Shown in pieces: positions 1 to 8,491 of a stretch of 64,000 nucleotides of DNA (within the stretch, counting starts at the first letter, position 1; the number at the start of each line of letters is the position of its first letter). A model generated the notes under the pieces. The model searched no databases. It saw nothing but the letters and a program-made list of their open reading frames with translations, and was not told the origin of the DNA. The position numbers were made by a program, and so were the translations under genes. Origin of the DNA: an uncultured Prevotella sp. (GTDB lineage Bacteria; Bacteroidota; Bacteroidia; Bacteroidales; Bacteroidaceae); contig CADCEF010000009.1 of the NCBI GenBank assembly GCA_902800365.1, positions 1 through 64,000 of the forward strand, in the 5' to 3' direction.

Positions 1-1635
1 GTAAGTCCACCAAGGGATACCAGCAGCCTGCATACCAAGGCCTGCAGTAATCTGTCTGCGGAATGTTTCCCAATCGTTTCCAACGTCACCACTCCACATT
101 GCTGAGCCATAGCGCTGGATACCTGCAAATCCACATCGAGTGAGAATCATTGGCTCTTTTCCTGCTTGCAACAGGCCCTCATAAACAGTCTTGTTTACTA
201 ATAGCGGATACACATTTCGTACCTGCTCGCCAGTCCATTTGCCATTATTCACCTTGCGACCAACAAGATCGTCATTCTCTGGTTCTGTTGCATCCTGCCA
301 CCAAGCATCTATTCCTAAGGGCAACAGCCTCTGTTGAAAGTTTCTCCAATAAGCAGCTGCAGCATCTGGATTAAAGAAATCAATCCAATCTGTTTCTGGA
401 ATATAGTGTCCACTAGCCTCCATCTCCTTCCCGACTTCGGAATTCTTATCAATTTTCGACCACACACTCAGCATCAGCTTCATGCCCATCTGATGCAAAC
501 TATCAGTCAGCGCCTTAGGATCGGGATAGAACTCTTCATCAAAACGCATTGAGTTCCAACCGTACTTGCCCCAATACTGCCAATCCTGAACCATCACACT
601 TACCGGAAGATTCTCATTACGGAAACGGTGGGCCGTCTGCAGAATCTCGTCAGAAGAGTGGAAACGCTCCCTGCAGTGGATATAGCCCAACGCCCAATCA
701 GGCATCAACGGACATTCACCAGTCAGTTCACGATACGTGGCAATAATCTCATCAGGCGAACCAACAAACACGGTATAGTCGACGCCATCGGCCACTGGCG
801 AACGGAACACTGTCTCGTTCTTCACCTTATTATAATATAGTATAGGTTGATCGTCTTTGGTCAGTTCGGCTGATAGCTGGTGCTTGCCTTTCGAGAGATG
901 TACAATCTTCGAAGCTGTTGGTGGCAACCAGAGGTTCTGCATCTCAATCACCGGCTTACCATCAATCAGCAGGTTATGTCTGCGGGCCATTTTCTGTCCT
1001 ACATCCAACAACAAAGCATAGTCGCCAGCCTCAGGAATATCGATAGCTGCCTCAAAGATATGACGTTCACGTACCTCACGCTTACCGCCCTCGGTAGATG
1101 TCACATCAACCACCTCACGCTTTCCTTCCCCAGCCTGTTTTATGAGTTTTATGCTCTCACTGCAGGGATTAAACTCTGTCAGTCCGTAGTTATTCCACAG
1201 TACACCATAGCCCTTACTCGAAATCAGCATCGGAATACTGATCTGGGTGTTCACCTGGGTGAGCCTACGCGAAAGACCACGCACATTACTATAGCCATCC
1301 TGGAATTGTCCGAGTCCGAACAAACACTCATCCTTTGGCGAATCGAAAGTCAGCGTAGCCTCGCTGCCCACCAACTGATGGGCCTTAGCTGAAAAAATGG
1401 CTTTGCCGGTTTTATCTTTCACTATCAAGGTATTACCCTTAACTACGGCAGTGATATCGGCTTGTTTCAGCACATCGTGTTTTACATAGAGCCAATCGGG
1501 CAAATCACTTTTAGCTGTCTGATTAGTGTATCTTACCCTCACGGCATTCTTGGCCACATAGGTTACCGAAAGGTGCTGCGCAGCAGCTACCACAGCCACC
1601 ACGCAGAACAGAATAGTTGATATTAGTTTTCTCAT
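1..1635 (-). CDS. GH31 alpha-xylosidase-like glycosidase (3' part outside window)
   Basis: Reading from an ATG at 1635, an open frame of 545 codons runs without stop to base 1, so the C-terminal part lies outside the window. It begins with a signal peptide (MRKLISTILFCVVAVVAAAQ), so the enzyme is exported to the periplasm. An N-terminal beta-sandwich (about residues 20-230) is followed by a GH31 TIM barrel. The nucleophile block is WWQDATEPE with Asp about residue 448, and the acid/base block is near WSGDVGNDW. The DATEPE form resembles alpha-xylosidases of the XylS group. Alpha-glucosidase activity is not excluded. It starts 9 bp after the stop of the tandem GH43 gene and is probably co-transcribed with it. 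In a xylan locus an alpha-xylosidase is slightly unexpected and may point to xyloglucan or unusual side chains. Family call is secure; substrate is inferred. Confidence 0.88.
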   Translation of the reverse strand, partial: MRKLISTILFCVVAVVAAAQHLSVTYVAKNAVRVRYTNQTAKSDLPDWLYVKHDVLKQADITAVVKGNTLIVKDKTGKAIFSAKAHQLVGSEATLTFDSPKDECLFGLGQFQDGYSNVRGLSRRLTQVNTQISIPMLISSKGYGVLWNNYGLTEFNPCSESIKLIKQAGEGKREVVDVTSTEGGKREVRERHIFEAAIDIPEAGDYALLLDVGQKMARRHNLLIDGKPVIEMQNLWLPPTASKIVHLSKGKHQLSAELTKDDQPILYYNKVKNETVFRSPVADGVDYTVFVGSPDEIIATYRELTGECPLMPDWALGYIHCRERFHSSDEILQTAHRFRNENLPVSVMVQDWQYWGKYGWNSMRFDEEFYPDPKALTDSLHQMGMKLMLSVWSKIDKNSEVGKEMEASGHYIPETDWIDFFNPDAAAAYWRNFQQRLLPLGIDAWWQDATEPENDDLVGRKVNNGKWTGEQVRNVYPLLVNKTVYEGLLQAGKEPMILTRCGFAGIQRYGSAMWSGDVGNDWETFRRQITAGLGMQAAGIPWWTY

Positions 1636-1644
1636 TATCATTGT

Positions 1645-4407
1645 TTACTTCTTAAACTGCCACCAATCCAAGCGTACATCACCTGTAGCCTTATCAAAAC
1701 AGATATAGAGGTCGTGAACGCCTGTTGCATTCTTCACCTTACCACCAAAGGTACGGTATTTTTCAACGCTACCGGTCTTACCGATGGTTACGGAACCTAC
1801 CACAGGACCATCGGCGCTGTCTAAACGCAGACTGATGGTACAGCCACCAGTAGCAGCAGCAGTGATATTAAACTGCTTGGCTCCCTTACCGAAGTCGACA
1901 CCACGCAACTTGATGTACTCGCCATCGTTGATATCAAAGATATACATATTCTTCTTGCCGGTCGAGGTAGGCATATCAGCAACAACACCAGTATTCTCAA
2001 TACCCATCTTGGCGCTCTTCAGTCCATAGCCCCAAGCCATTGTCTCAGCTTCAACTCTCTTGTAAGGGTTAAGCCAATGCAGCTGCTTCATAGGTTGCTG
2101 ATCCAACCAGTAAGGTACCTCTTGAATTGTTCCATCGGCATTATAGGTAATCTCTGTTGCAGATACGCTTCTACGCTCGTGGTGAACAAAGGTTTCCAAA
2201 TGCATCAGGTCGTAGTTCTGACCGAACACATACGAGTGACCTTTATAGTCAACGATACCAGGATGATTACCACGGTCGCGCTGGGTTGGTTTCATAATGT
2301 AACCCTTCCACTCCCAAGGTCCTGTAGGACTGTCACTCATAGCATATCCAAGTGCCTCAGGACAACAGGTTGATGCAAAACCAAGATAGTAATGACCATT
2401 GCGCTTGTAGAACCAAGGTCCCTCCTGATAGTTGGGGATATGTGGCAGTTTGGTTACACCGCTGGTCAGCGATGTCATATCCTCACCTAACTTAGCCCAG
2501 AAGGTATGTGGGTTTCCCCAGTACATATAGGCCTGACCATCGTCGTCGGTATAAACCGAAGGATCGATATCATACCAGTTGCTCTGATCCCATACCAGTG
2601 GTTTGCCAAGTGGATCCTTGAAAGGTCCGTAAGGCGAATCAGCCTCTAACACACCGATACCATGACCATGCAATGGGGCATAAAGATAGTACTTACCATT
2701 ACGCTCTACAGTCTGAATAGCCCAAGCGCCATTCTCACGACTGCGCCATGGGAAATCCTTAAGCGATGCTACTGCGCCATGCTCAGTCCAGTTAACCATA
2801 TCAGTGGTGCTCCACAACAACCAGTCGTACATAAAGAAGCCGGCCGAGCTCTTCTCGTTTACATCAGGGATATCCTCAGGCGAAGCATCATGCGAAGTAT
2901 AGAGGAACAGGGTGTCGCCTACTACCAGTGGTGATGGGTCGGCCGTGTACTTAGTTTGGAACAAAGGCATGTTCACCTGCTCCAGTCCGCGCATCTCCCA
3001 CCAGTCGAAGTTAAACAGTTTCGGTCCCTTACGACCTTTGAACACCAGATAAACGTCGGCTGTAGCAGGCAGGTTCAAACCCGAAATGGTTCGGGTTGGT
3101 GCAGCGATATCAGTGATGGTCGAGTAGTCCAGATCAACGGTAATGGTCTGCCACTTCTCCCAGCCACCTGTACCAGGCACGTTCAGGGTACCCAGACATC
3201 TGCCACCAATACTATCGAGGTGTATCTCTATCTGACCGCCACGCAAGCCGCTAGCAACACGAGCCGTGAAAGTACGTGGGTACTTATTGGCAAACGCTAC
3301 GTTCTGCAACTTGATATAGTCGCCATTATGGATGTCGCTAACATAAACACCTACCTCTTCATTCTGCTCTGTCTTAACGCCTTTCGAGAAAGCCATTGTT
3401 TCGGCCTCAACCTTACGATAGGGGTTAAACTCTGCCACAGGTTTTACACCCGCATCAGTAGGCATAATAGTTGGAAAACTACCATCGGCATTATACTTAA
3501 ACTCCTCTACTGCAACACTGCGACCGAATCCACCACCCTGCGGCAACTTGCCTGTATGGTAGAAAAAATAGCTATGTCCTTTATAATCAGCTACTCCACA
3601 ATGGTTTGTAAACGAGTTAGTATCACACAGAGGCATAATCTCGCCAGCATACTTCCAAGGACCAAGTGGAGACGGAGCTGTACTATACGAAATATGTTCA
3701 GGTACACCGCCTGCAGCATAGAGTAACTGATAAACACCATTACGTTTAGTGAGCCAAGGTCCCTCAACATAAGAGTCCTTATAGGTCTTGCCTTTCTCAC
3801 GTTCCTTCATCATCGGGCCTCCGAAAGCCTCTTCTGTCATAGGCAGTTTACCAAGTTCCCCCTCGTACGAAATCATGTCGCGATTTAACTTCAGGTAGTA
3901 AACTTGTGGATTTCCCCACATCAGCCAAGCCTGTCCGTCGTCATCAATCATAACTGTTGGGTCGATATGGTCCCATGAACCATTCTCAAACAATGGTTTA
4001 CCCAAAGCATCTTTAAAAGGTCCTGTTGGCGAGTCAGCCACAGCTACGCCAATTGCCATACCACCAGAAAGTTTTGAATGGGCACAGATATACCAATAGA
4101 ATTTACCATCGCGTTCGATGGTTTGTGATGCCCACGCACGATCATCTGCCCACGAGAAGCTCTCAAGAGCGAGTGGCGATCCATGATCCTGCCAGTTTAC
4201 CATATCTTGAGTTGAATATACACGCCACTCCTGCATCCAGAAGAAATCGGCACCATCCTCATCATGACCGGTATAAACATACATAGTTCCATTATGTACC
4301 ATTGGTGCGGGGTCGCTAGTACACCATGTCTGTACGAAGGGATTCTGGGCCTTCGCACCAGTAGCTAGCAGCATTAATGCGGCTATAGCGGTTGTTTTCT
4401 TGATCAT
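1645..4407 (-). CDS. Tandem GH43-CBM6-GH43-CBM6 protein (arabinofuranosidase/xylosidase type)
   Basis: The start is set at the ATG at 4407 because it gives a signal peptide (MIKKTTAIAALMLLATGAKAQ); an ATG 14 codons upstream would put a non-signal stretch first and overlap the -7 box. Of about 920 residues, two complete GH43 five-blade propellers lie at roughly 20-325 and 485-780. Each is followed by a CBM6-like beta-sandwich (about 330-475 and 785-918, both opening RVEAETMA or KVEAETMA). Both catalytic sets are visible: SDPAPM, DPTVMIDDDG and VEGPWL in the first; ADPSPL, DPSVYTDDDG and QEGPWF in the second. The protein is an internal duplication with both halves apparently active. GH43 enzymes of xylan loci remove arabinose or xylose from arabinoxylan; the exact linkages cannot be read from sequence. 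It is the first gene of a two-gene unit with the GH31 gene, with its own promoter and operator upstream. Confidence 0.9.
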   Translation of the reverse strand: MIKKTTAIAALMLLATGAKAQNPFVQTWCTSDPAPMVHNGTMYVYTGHDEDGADFFWMQEWRVYSTQDMVNWQDHGSPLALESFSWADDRAWASQTIERDGKFYWYICAHSKLSGGMAIGVAVADSPTGPFKDALGKPLFENGSWDHIDPTVMIDDDGQAWLMWGNPQVYYLKLNRDMISYEGELGKLPMTEEAFGGPMMKEREKGKTYKDSYVEGPWLTKRNGVYQLLYAAGGVPEHISYSTAPSPLGPWKYAGEIMPLCDTNSFTNHCGVADYKGHSYFFYHTGKLPQGGGFGRSVAVEEFKYNADGSFPTIMPTDAGVKPVAEFNPYRKVEAETMAFSKGVKTEQNEEVGVYVSDIHNGDYIKLQNVAFANKYPRTFTARVASGLRGGQIEIHLDSIGGRCLGTLNVPGTGGWEKWQTITVDLDYSTITDIAAPTRTISGLNLPATADVYLVFKGRKGPKLFNFDWWEMRGLEQVNMPLFQTKYTADPSPLVVGDTLFLYTSHDASPEDIPDVNEKSSAGFFMYDWLLWSTTDMVNWTEHGAVASLKDFPWRSRENGAWAIQTVERNGKYYLYAPLHGHGIGVLEADSPYGPFKDPLGKPLVWDQSNWYDIDPSVYTDDDGQAYMYWGNPHTFWAKLGEDMTSLTSGVTKLPHIPNYQEGPWFYKRNGHYYLGFASTCCPEALGYAMSDSPTGPWEWKGYIMKPTQRDRGNHPGIVDYKGHSYVFGQNYDLMHLETFVHHERRSVSATEITYNADGTIQEVPYWLDQQPMKQLHWLNPYKRVEAETMAWGYGLKSAKMGIENTGVVADMPTSTGKKNMYIFDINDGEYIKLRGVDFGKGAKQFNITAAATGGCTISLRLDSADGPVVGSVTIGKTGSVEKYRTFGGKVKNATGVHDLYICFDKATGDVRLDWWQFKK

Positions 4408-4435
4408 TCTATTATTGCTTATTAGTTTACGACTG

Positions 4436-4501
4436 CAAAGGTACATCAAAAATACGATACCGGATTTCGTAAATGTATCATTTACTTTACTAAACGTAAC
4501 A
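4436..4501 (-). promoter_or_regulatory. Promoter and predicted HTCS operator of the GH43-GH31 unit
   Basis: The minus-strand -7 box TACCTTTG occupies 4436-4443. The 18-mer ACTTTACTAAACGTAACA (plus strand, 4484-4501) lies exactly 40 bp upstream of it. The same element and spacing recur at the other xylan promoters in the window. No clear -33 TTTG is present, as expected for an activator-dependent promoter. The predicted leader is only about 20 nt. The operator touches the T-tract side of the terminator of the preceding gene. Confidence 0.7.
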
Positions 4502-4506
4502 CAAAC

Positions 4507-4536
4507 AAAAAGTCCGGACTTTCACAAGCCCGGACC
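4507..4536 (-). terminator. Rho-independent terminator after the xus-xyn10 operon
   Basis: On the minus strand a GC-rich hairpin (GTCCGG...CCGGAC arms, 4512-4536) is followed by TTTTTGTTTG. It lies about 55 bp downstream of the GH10 stop codon and separates the xus operon from the GH43-GH31 unit. Confidence 0.75.
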
Positions 4537-4563
4537 CCCAAAACAATGTAAAGTTCTAAAATT

Positions 4564-4584
4564 ACCCGCCCACGATAGGGGCGG
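4564..4584 (-). terminator. Short GC hairpin just after the GH10 stop
   Basis: Minus-strand arms CCGCCC and GGGCGG with a 7-nt loop lie a few bases after the GH10 stop codon. There is no strong T-tract, so it may be an RNA 3'-end stabiliser or the first half of a tandem terminator with 4507-4536. Confidence 0.45.
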
Positions 4585-4590
4585 ATAATA

Positions 4591-7368
4591 TCATTCACCG
4601 CTCAGACCGTCGGCAATACCGGCGTATACATGCTTGCGGTAATAATTCTGATCCCATACACCTACAGGCTCACCTGGACGCCATCCGCTATCAGCAGGAG
4701 CGTCGGTAGCGCACCACAGAGTGATACCCCACTGCTGAGCTGGAGGAATAATGGTCTTATACTGCTGGATAATCCACTTATAGAAGTCGGCCATCTGGTG
4801 ATGCTGCTCCTCAGTCATTTCAATAGTCTTAACTGCGTTGCCGTTAGCATCAACATAACCCATATCAAGCTCTGAGATACGAACCAGCTTACCAGTCTCT
4901 GCCATCATCTGGAACGACTTAACAATGAGATCCTTTCTCTTCTGAGCCTCTGTAGCATCAGCATAGCAAGAGATGTGCATCTGTGAACCGATACCATCAA
5001 TCTTAGTAACGCCATCACTCTCCCACTTGTTAATCCAACTGATAAGTGACTCGAGTTTCTTGTTACCAGAAGCATCCCAGTCGTACTCAAGGTTATAGTC
5101 GTTAACGAAGAGCTTAATGTCATCGCCGCCATACTTATGAGCAAGCTTAACAACTGTACGAACATAATCAAGATCTCCCAGATAATCCTGCCAGAAGAAA
5201 TTGTCCTTATCGTCAGCATTACCATGCTGCAGCTGGCCGTTAGCACCGATAGGCTCGTTAACAGCCTCCCATGCCTTAACAAGCAGGTTACCCTCCTCAT
5301 CACGGCAAGCATCCATCATACCATGAATCCACTTGTCCATAGCATAGGTAAGAGTATCCTTCTTCTCCTCTGCAGACTGTGGAATACCACCACCTGTGCT
5401 CTCCTTCTCGACCTCAACAATAATGTTATCGAAGTAATATGTATTTGCTGAAGCCTGATCCTTCTTTGCAAGATTGAAAGCAATTGACTTCATACCACCA
5501 TCTTTAACCATATCTCCTGAAGCAACAGCATCTTTAGAGAAGTGCTGCCATTCGGTTTTAAAGTTCACTCCACCAATACAATCCCAGTGATGGTATGCAC
5601 CTGGATCACCATGAGCCTGTGTACCACAACTAACTTCTGTAGATGCCTTATAGTCGAATTCTACATGGAAAGCTGTACCATCCTGAAGAGCCTCTGGGAG
5701 TAAAATCCAGAACTGAGTATCCCACTCCTCTCCAGCACCTGTTGGAGAAACCACCTGAATTCCACGAGATCCATCCTTACCAATACCATCAACAATAGTA
5801 GAATTATAGGTATCTGTACGTGGTGCTTCCTTACTAATAAAGTTGCTAGCATCGGTGCCCTCCATATCACTATTAGATATGAGATTTTCCTTGTACTTCA
5901 CTGGGCCAGAAGCAGACTTTTCTTTCTCTACTTCGAGTACAAAGTTGTCAAAGTAATATTCGTTAGCAGAAGCCTGATCTTTCTTTGAAAGGTTAAAGGC
6001 GATAGTCTTCATTCCGCCATCCTTTACCATGTCGCCTTTTGCAACTACATCCTTAGAGAAATGCTGCCACTCTGTAGTGAAATCCACATTTCCTGCACAC
6101 TCCCAATGATGGTATGCTCCTGGATCACCATGAGCCTGAGTACCACATGAAACAGTTGTATTGGCTTTATAATCAAACTCAACATGGAATTTAGTTCCTT
6201 CCTCAAGAGCCTCTGGGAATGCTATCCAGAACTGAGTATCCCATTCCTCTGCTGCACCTGTTGGAGATGTTATCTTAATACCCTTAGAGCCATCCTTTCC
6301 TACACCAGCAGTGATAGAAGAATTAACAGTAGGTCCATTAGCCTCCTTTGTAAAGAAGTTGCTGGTTCCGGTACCTTCAAGGTCACCATTTACCATAACA
6401 CTTTCCATATACTTAATCGTAGCGGCGGCGCCACCAGTTGCCTGTCCTTCTATAGTAAATGATGGACCATTCCAGTTTGCACTCCAACCATCGGTAGATT
6501 TCTTGTCGAAAGTACCATTAACAATCATCTCCTCATCAGAACCTTTTTCCTTGCAAGAGACATTGTCGATACATACATCTCCAGCAACCTTACCGAAGAC
6601 GAACTGCAACTGATCGTGATCGAAGCTAGCTTCGAATTCCCACTGAAGATCTGTAAATGTCTTTGAAGTACCATAAGAAGCCAGATACTGAACATCATTA
6701 GAGCCACCCCACTCGTTCTTGTTAGGGCTGGTGCTCCAAATAGGCCAGAGTCCGAAAGTTCCTTCTGGATAAGCTTCGTCAGTCTTCACACTAATCTTAA
6801 CTACATAAGTCTTACCCTTTACCATTGGAGTTGGCAGAGTATAAATAGCCTGCTTATCCCACTGGTTAGCTCCAGCATCACCATTATGATATACAATGCA
6901 AGGATCCTCACTACCAGGTGTAACAGGAATAGGCTTATCAGCCAACAGAGAATTCAACCATTTTACCGGCTGCTGAGCATGCCACGCCAAAGTGTGGCCA
7001 TATACATTCATACCAGCTTTGGCTGCCTCGGTAACAAAAGCTTCCACGGTACCAAAGTTCATGTTTCCATCGTCACCTACACACGAAGCCATCTTCATGG
7101 CATTACCAGCAACGGTCTCGTTGAAGTTAACGTTAGTAATCACATAAGTAGGACCCTGCTTTGCATAGTCAGCAGCATCGGTACCTATGCCCAACTTAAA
7201 GTTTGGATCGGCTACATACTCCTTCAGGGCCTTATAATCTGACAGATAAGCATATTCTGCAGACAATTCAGGACGCCCCACCTCGAAGTTGCGATCAAAC
7301 TCATCTGCACACGAAGCCATGAACATGGCTCCGAGTGCTAAAATGATATGTTGCTTTTTCATTTTCAT
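4591..7368 (-). CDS. xyn10C-like: GH10 endo-beta-1,4-xylanase lipoprotein with inserted CBMs
   Basis: Endo-xylanase that cuts the xylan backbone, probably on the cell surface: the leader ends in a lipobox with Cys20 (FMASC). The GH10 barrel is split. Its first strands (about residues 40-140, with GHTLAWHAQQP) are followed by some 480 residues of beta-sandwich modules, and the barrel resumes near residue 660. The acid/base is Glu705 in WEAVNEP and the nucleophile Glu833 in ISELDMG. The insert holds one CBM4/CBM22-like module and then two near-identical modules in tandem. A GH10 with CBMs inserted in the barrel, lying last in a xusA-E operon, is the pattern of P. bryantii Xyn10C and its Bacteroides homologues. 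It follows xusE by 13 bp. At 925 residues it is longer than a single-domain GH10 (about 350). Confident on family and role. Confidence 0.93.
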   Translation of the reverse strand: MKMKKQHIILALGAMFMASCADEFDRNFEVGRPELSAEYAYLSDYKALKEYVADPNFKLGIGTDAADYAKQGPTYVITNVNFNETVAGNAMKMASCVGDDGNMNFGTVEAFVTEAAKAGMNVYGHTLAWHAQQPVKWLNSLLADKPIPVTPGSEDPCIVYHNGDAGANQWDKQAIYTLPTPMVKGKTYVVKISVKTDEAYPEGTFGLWPIWSTSPNKNEWGGSNDVQYLASYGTSKTFTDLQWEFEASFDHDQLQFVFGKVAGDVCIDNVSCKEKGSDEEMIVNGTFDKKSTDGWSANWNGPSFTIEGQATGGAAATIKYMESVMVNGDLEGTGTSNFFTKEANGPTVNSSITAGVGKDGSKGIKITSPTGAAEEWDTQFWIAFPEALEEGTKFHVEFDYKANTTVSCGTQAHGDPGAYHHWECAGNVDFTTEWQHFSKDVVAKGDMVKDGGMKTIAFNLSKKDQASANEYYFDNFVLEVEKEKSASGPVKYKENLISNSDMEGTDASNFISKEAPRTDTYNSTIVDGIGKDGSRGIQVVSPTGAGEEWDTQFWILLPEALQDGTAFHVEFDYKASTEVSCGTQAHGDPGAYHHWDCIGGVNFKTEWQHFSKDAVASGDMVKDGGMKSIAFNLAKKDQASANTYYFDNIIVEVEKESTGGGIPQSAEEKKDTLTYAMDKWIHGMMDACRDEEGNLLVKAWEAVNEPIGANGQLQHGNADDKDNFFWQDYLGDLDYVRTVVKLAHKYGGDDIKLFVNDYNLEYDWDASGNKKLESLISWINKWESDGVTKIDGIGSQMHISCYADATEAQKRKDLIVKSFQMMAETGKLVRISELDMGYVDANGNAVKTIEMTEEQHHQMADFYKWIIQQYKTIIPPAQQWGITLWCATDAPADSGWRPGEPVGVWDQNYYRKHVYAGIADGLSGE
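5400..5876 (-). repeat. CBM repeat, second copy in the protein (GH10 insert)
   Basis: This segment encodes one of two homologous modules of about 155 residues in the GH10 insert. Both carry WDTQFWI, SCGTQAHGDPGAYHHW, TEWQHFSKD and YYFDN blocks. The DNA period between equivalent points (for example 5601 and 6120) is 519 bp, or 173 codons. Confidence 0.85.
5919..6395 (-). repeat. CBM repeat, first copy in the protein (GH10 insert)
   Basis: Partner of the 5400-5876 copy. The protein similarity is high and long stretches of DNA are identical, which suggests a fairly recent in-frame duplication inside the xylanase gene. Confidence 0.85.
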
Positions 7369-7381
7369 TACTTTTTAAGCA

Positions 7382-8455
7382 TTACTTTTTATAAACAGGA
7401 GTAAACTCATCAACGGGTTTTACACCACTACGCTCCCAGACAAGTTTCTCCTGAACAGAAGCCTTTTGTGGGTTACCCAGTTCATCTGTCTCATTGAAAT
7501 CAATCTGATAGTCAAGCTCCATAAGGTCACGATCTCTGTTACCCCAATTCTTAATGGCACCATTGTCGCTCCATGAACCGTTTCCAGTTACAGTTATACC
7601 CGAAATTGGTGTGATAGTACACTTGTCACTAGCATCAAATGTAAGCAACAGGTCGAAGTAGAACGTGTGACTAGTTTTTTCAGTCTCAGAAGTCTTGTTA
7701 CCATTCTTATCACGCTTATAGATCCAATAATCATTAGTTGTATAGCTGGCATGGTATACGCAAGAATTGAGTGACTTGGTATCAATCTGAACCTCATATG
7801 CATGCTCAATATCATCTATTGAAGAAGTGCCATGAGTACGCCAGAAACCAGAGTACTTGTTCTGGAACTTTACACAATAGAGCACAAAGTCCATAGGCTT
7901 GATATCCCAAGCATCGCTGTTAGTGCGAGGACCTGTCTCACCTTCATTCAAAGTACCAGTAAGAATCTTACCAAAACCTGTCTGACTTGTCATAAGGAGA
8001 GGAATCACATAAGTACGACCAACCGCATCTGGATCATTGAAGAATGCATCGGTGAGCTGTACAGTTGTGGTACCATTAAAAGTGCCATTGAAATTCAGAT
8101 TGGTTGTAGATAATGAGTAGTAGCTGCTTGGCATGGCCTTTACAGGAGTAACACCATCTTCGAAATACAGATTGTCACAAAGACTCTCATCGACAGCAAC
8201 CTGAACGCTTCCATTAGAACCATTATATGAACCACCAAAAGTTGCCATAATCTGGCACTGGTGATTATGGTCGTTAGTCAAATCAATTGAAGGCTCATCA
8301 TCACCCAGTACGATAGTACGTGTGGGGTACTGATATGGGAAATAGACTGTTGTGCCATCTTCGAAGTCTGGGAAAGTCTTGTTACCATTCTCACAGCTCC
8401 ACAGACCACAAACGAGTCCGATTCCACAGATGAACTTTAATATATTACGTTTCAT
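7382..8455 (-). CDS. xusE: XusE-like surface glycan-binding lipoprotein (DUF1735 type)
   Basis: A 357-residue lipoprotein (Cys21 in GLWSC) with an N-terminal DUF1735-like beta-sandwich and a C-terminal binding domain. It is not an enzyme by any motif visible. Its position directly after the second SusD and before the GH10 xylanase matches the xusE slot of Prevotella and Bacteroides xylan loci, where such proteins bind xylan at the outer membrane and help the SusC/D complexes. Its leader (MKRNILKFICG) closely resembles that of the neighbouring SusD (MKQNILKFICG), suggesting copying of the export leader between adjacent genes. The name rests on synteny and domain type; binding specificity is inferred. 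Confidence 0.82.
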   Translation of the reverse strand: MKRNILKFICGIGLVCGLWSCENGNKTFPDFEDGTTVYFPYQYPTRTIVLGDDEPSIDLTNDHNHQCQIMATFGGSYNGSNGSVQVAVDESLCDNLYFEDGVTPVKAMPSSYYSLSTTNLNFNGTFNGTTTVQLTDAFFNDPDAVGRTYVIPLLMTSQTGFGKILTGTLNEGETGPRTNSDAWDIKPMDFVLYCVKFQNKYSGFWRTHGTSSIDDIEHAYEVQIDTKSLNSCVYHASYTTNDYWIYKRDKNGNKTSETEKTSHTFYFDLLLTFDASDKCTITPISGITVTGNGSWSDNGAIKNWGNRDRDLMELDYQIDFNETDELGNPQKASVQEKLVWERSGVKPVDEFTPVYKK

Positions 8456-8491
8456 AATCTCTTTTCTTTTTAGTTTTACATTGTTTTTTGA

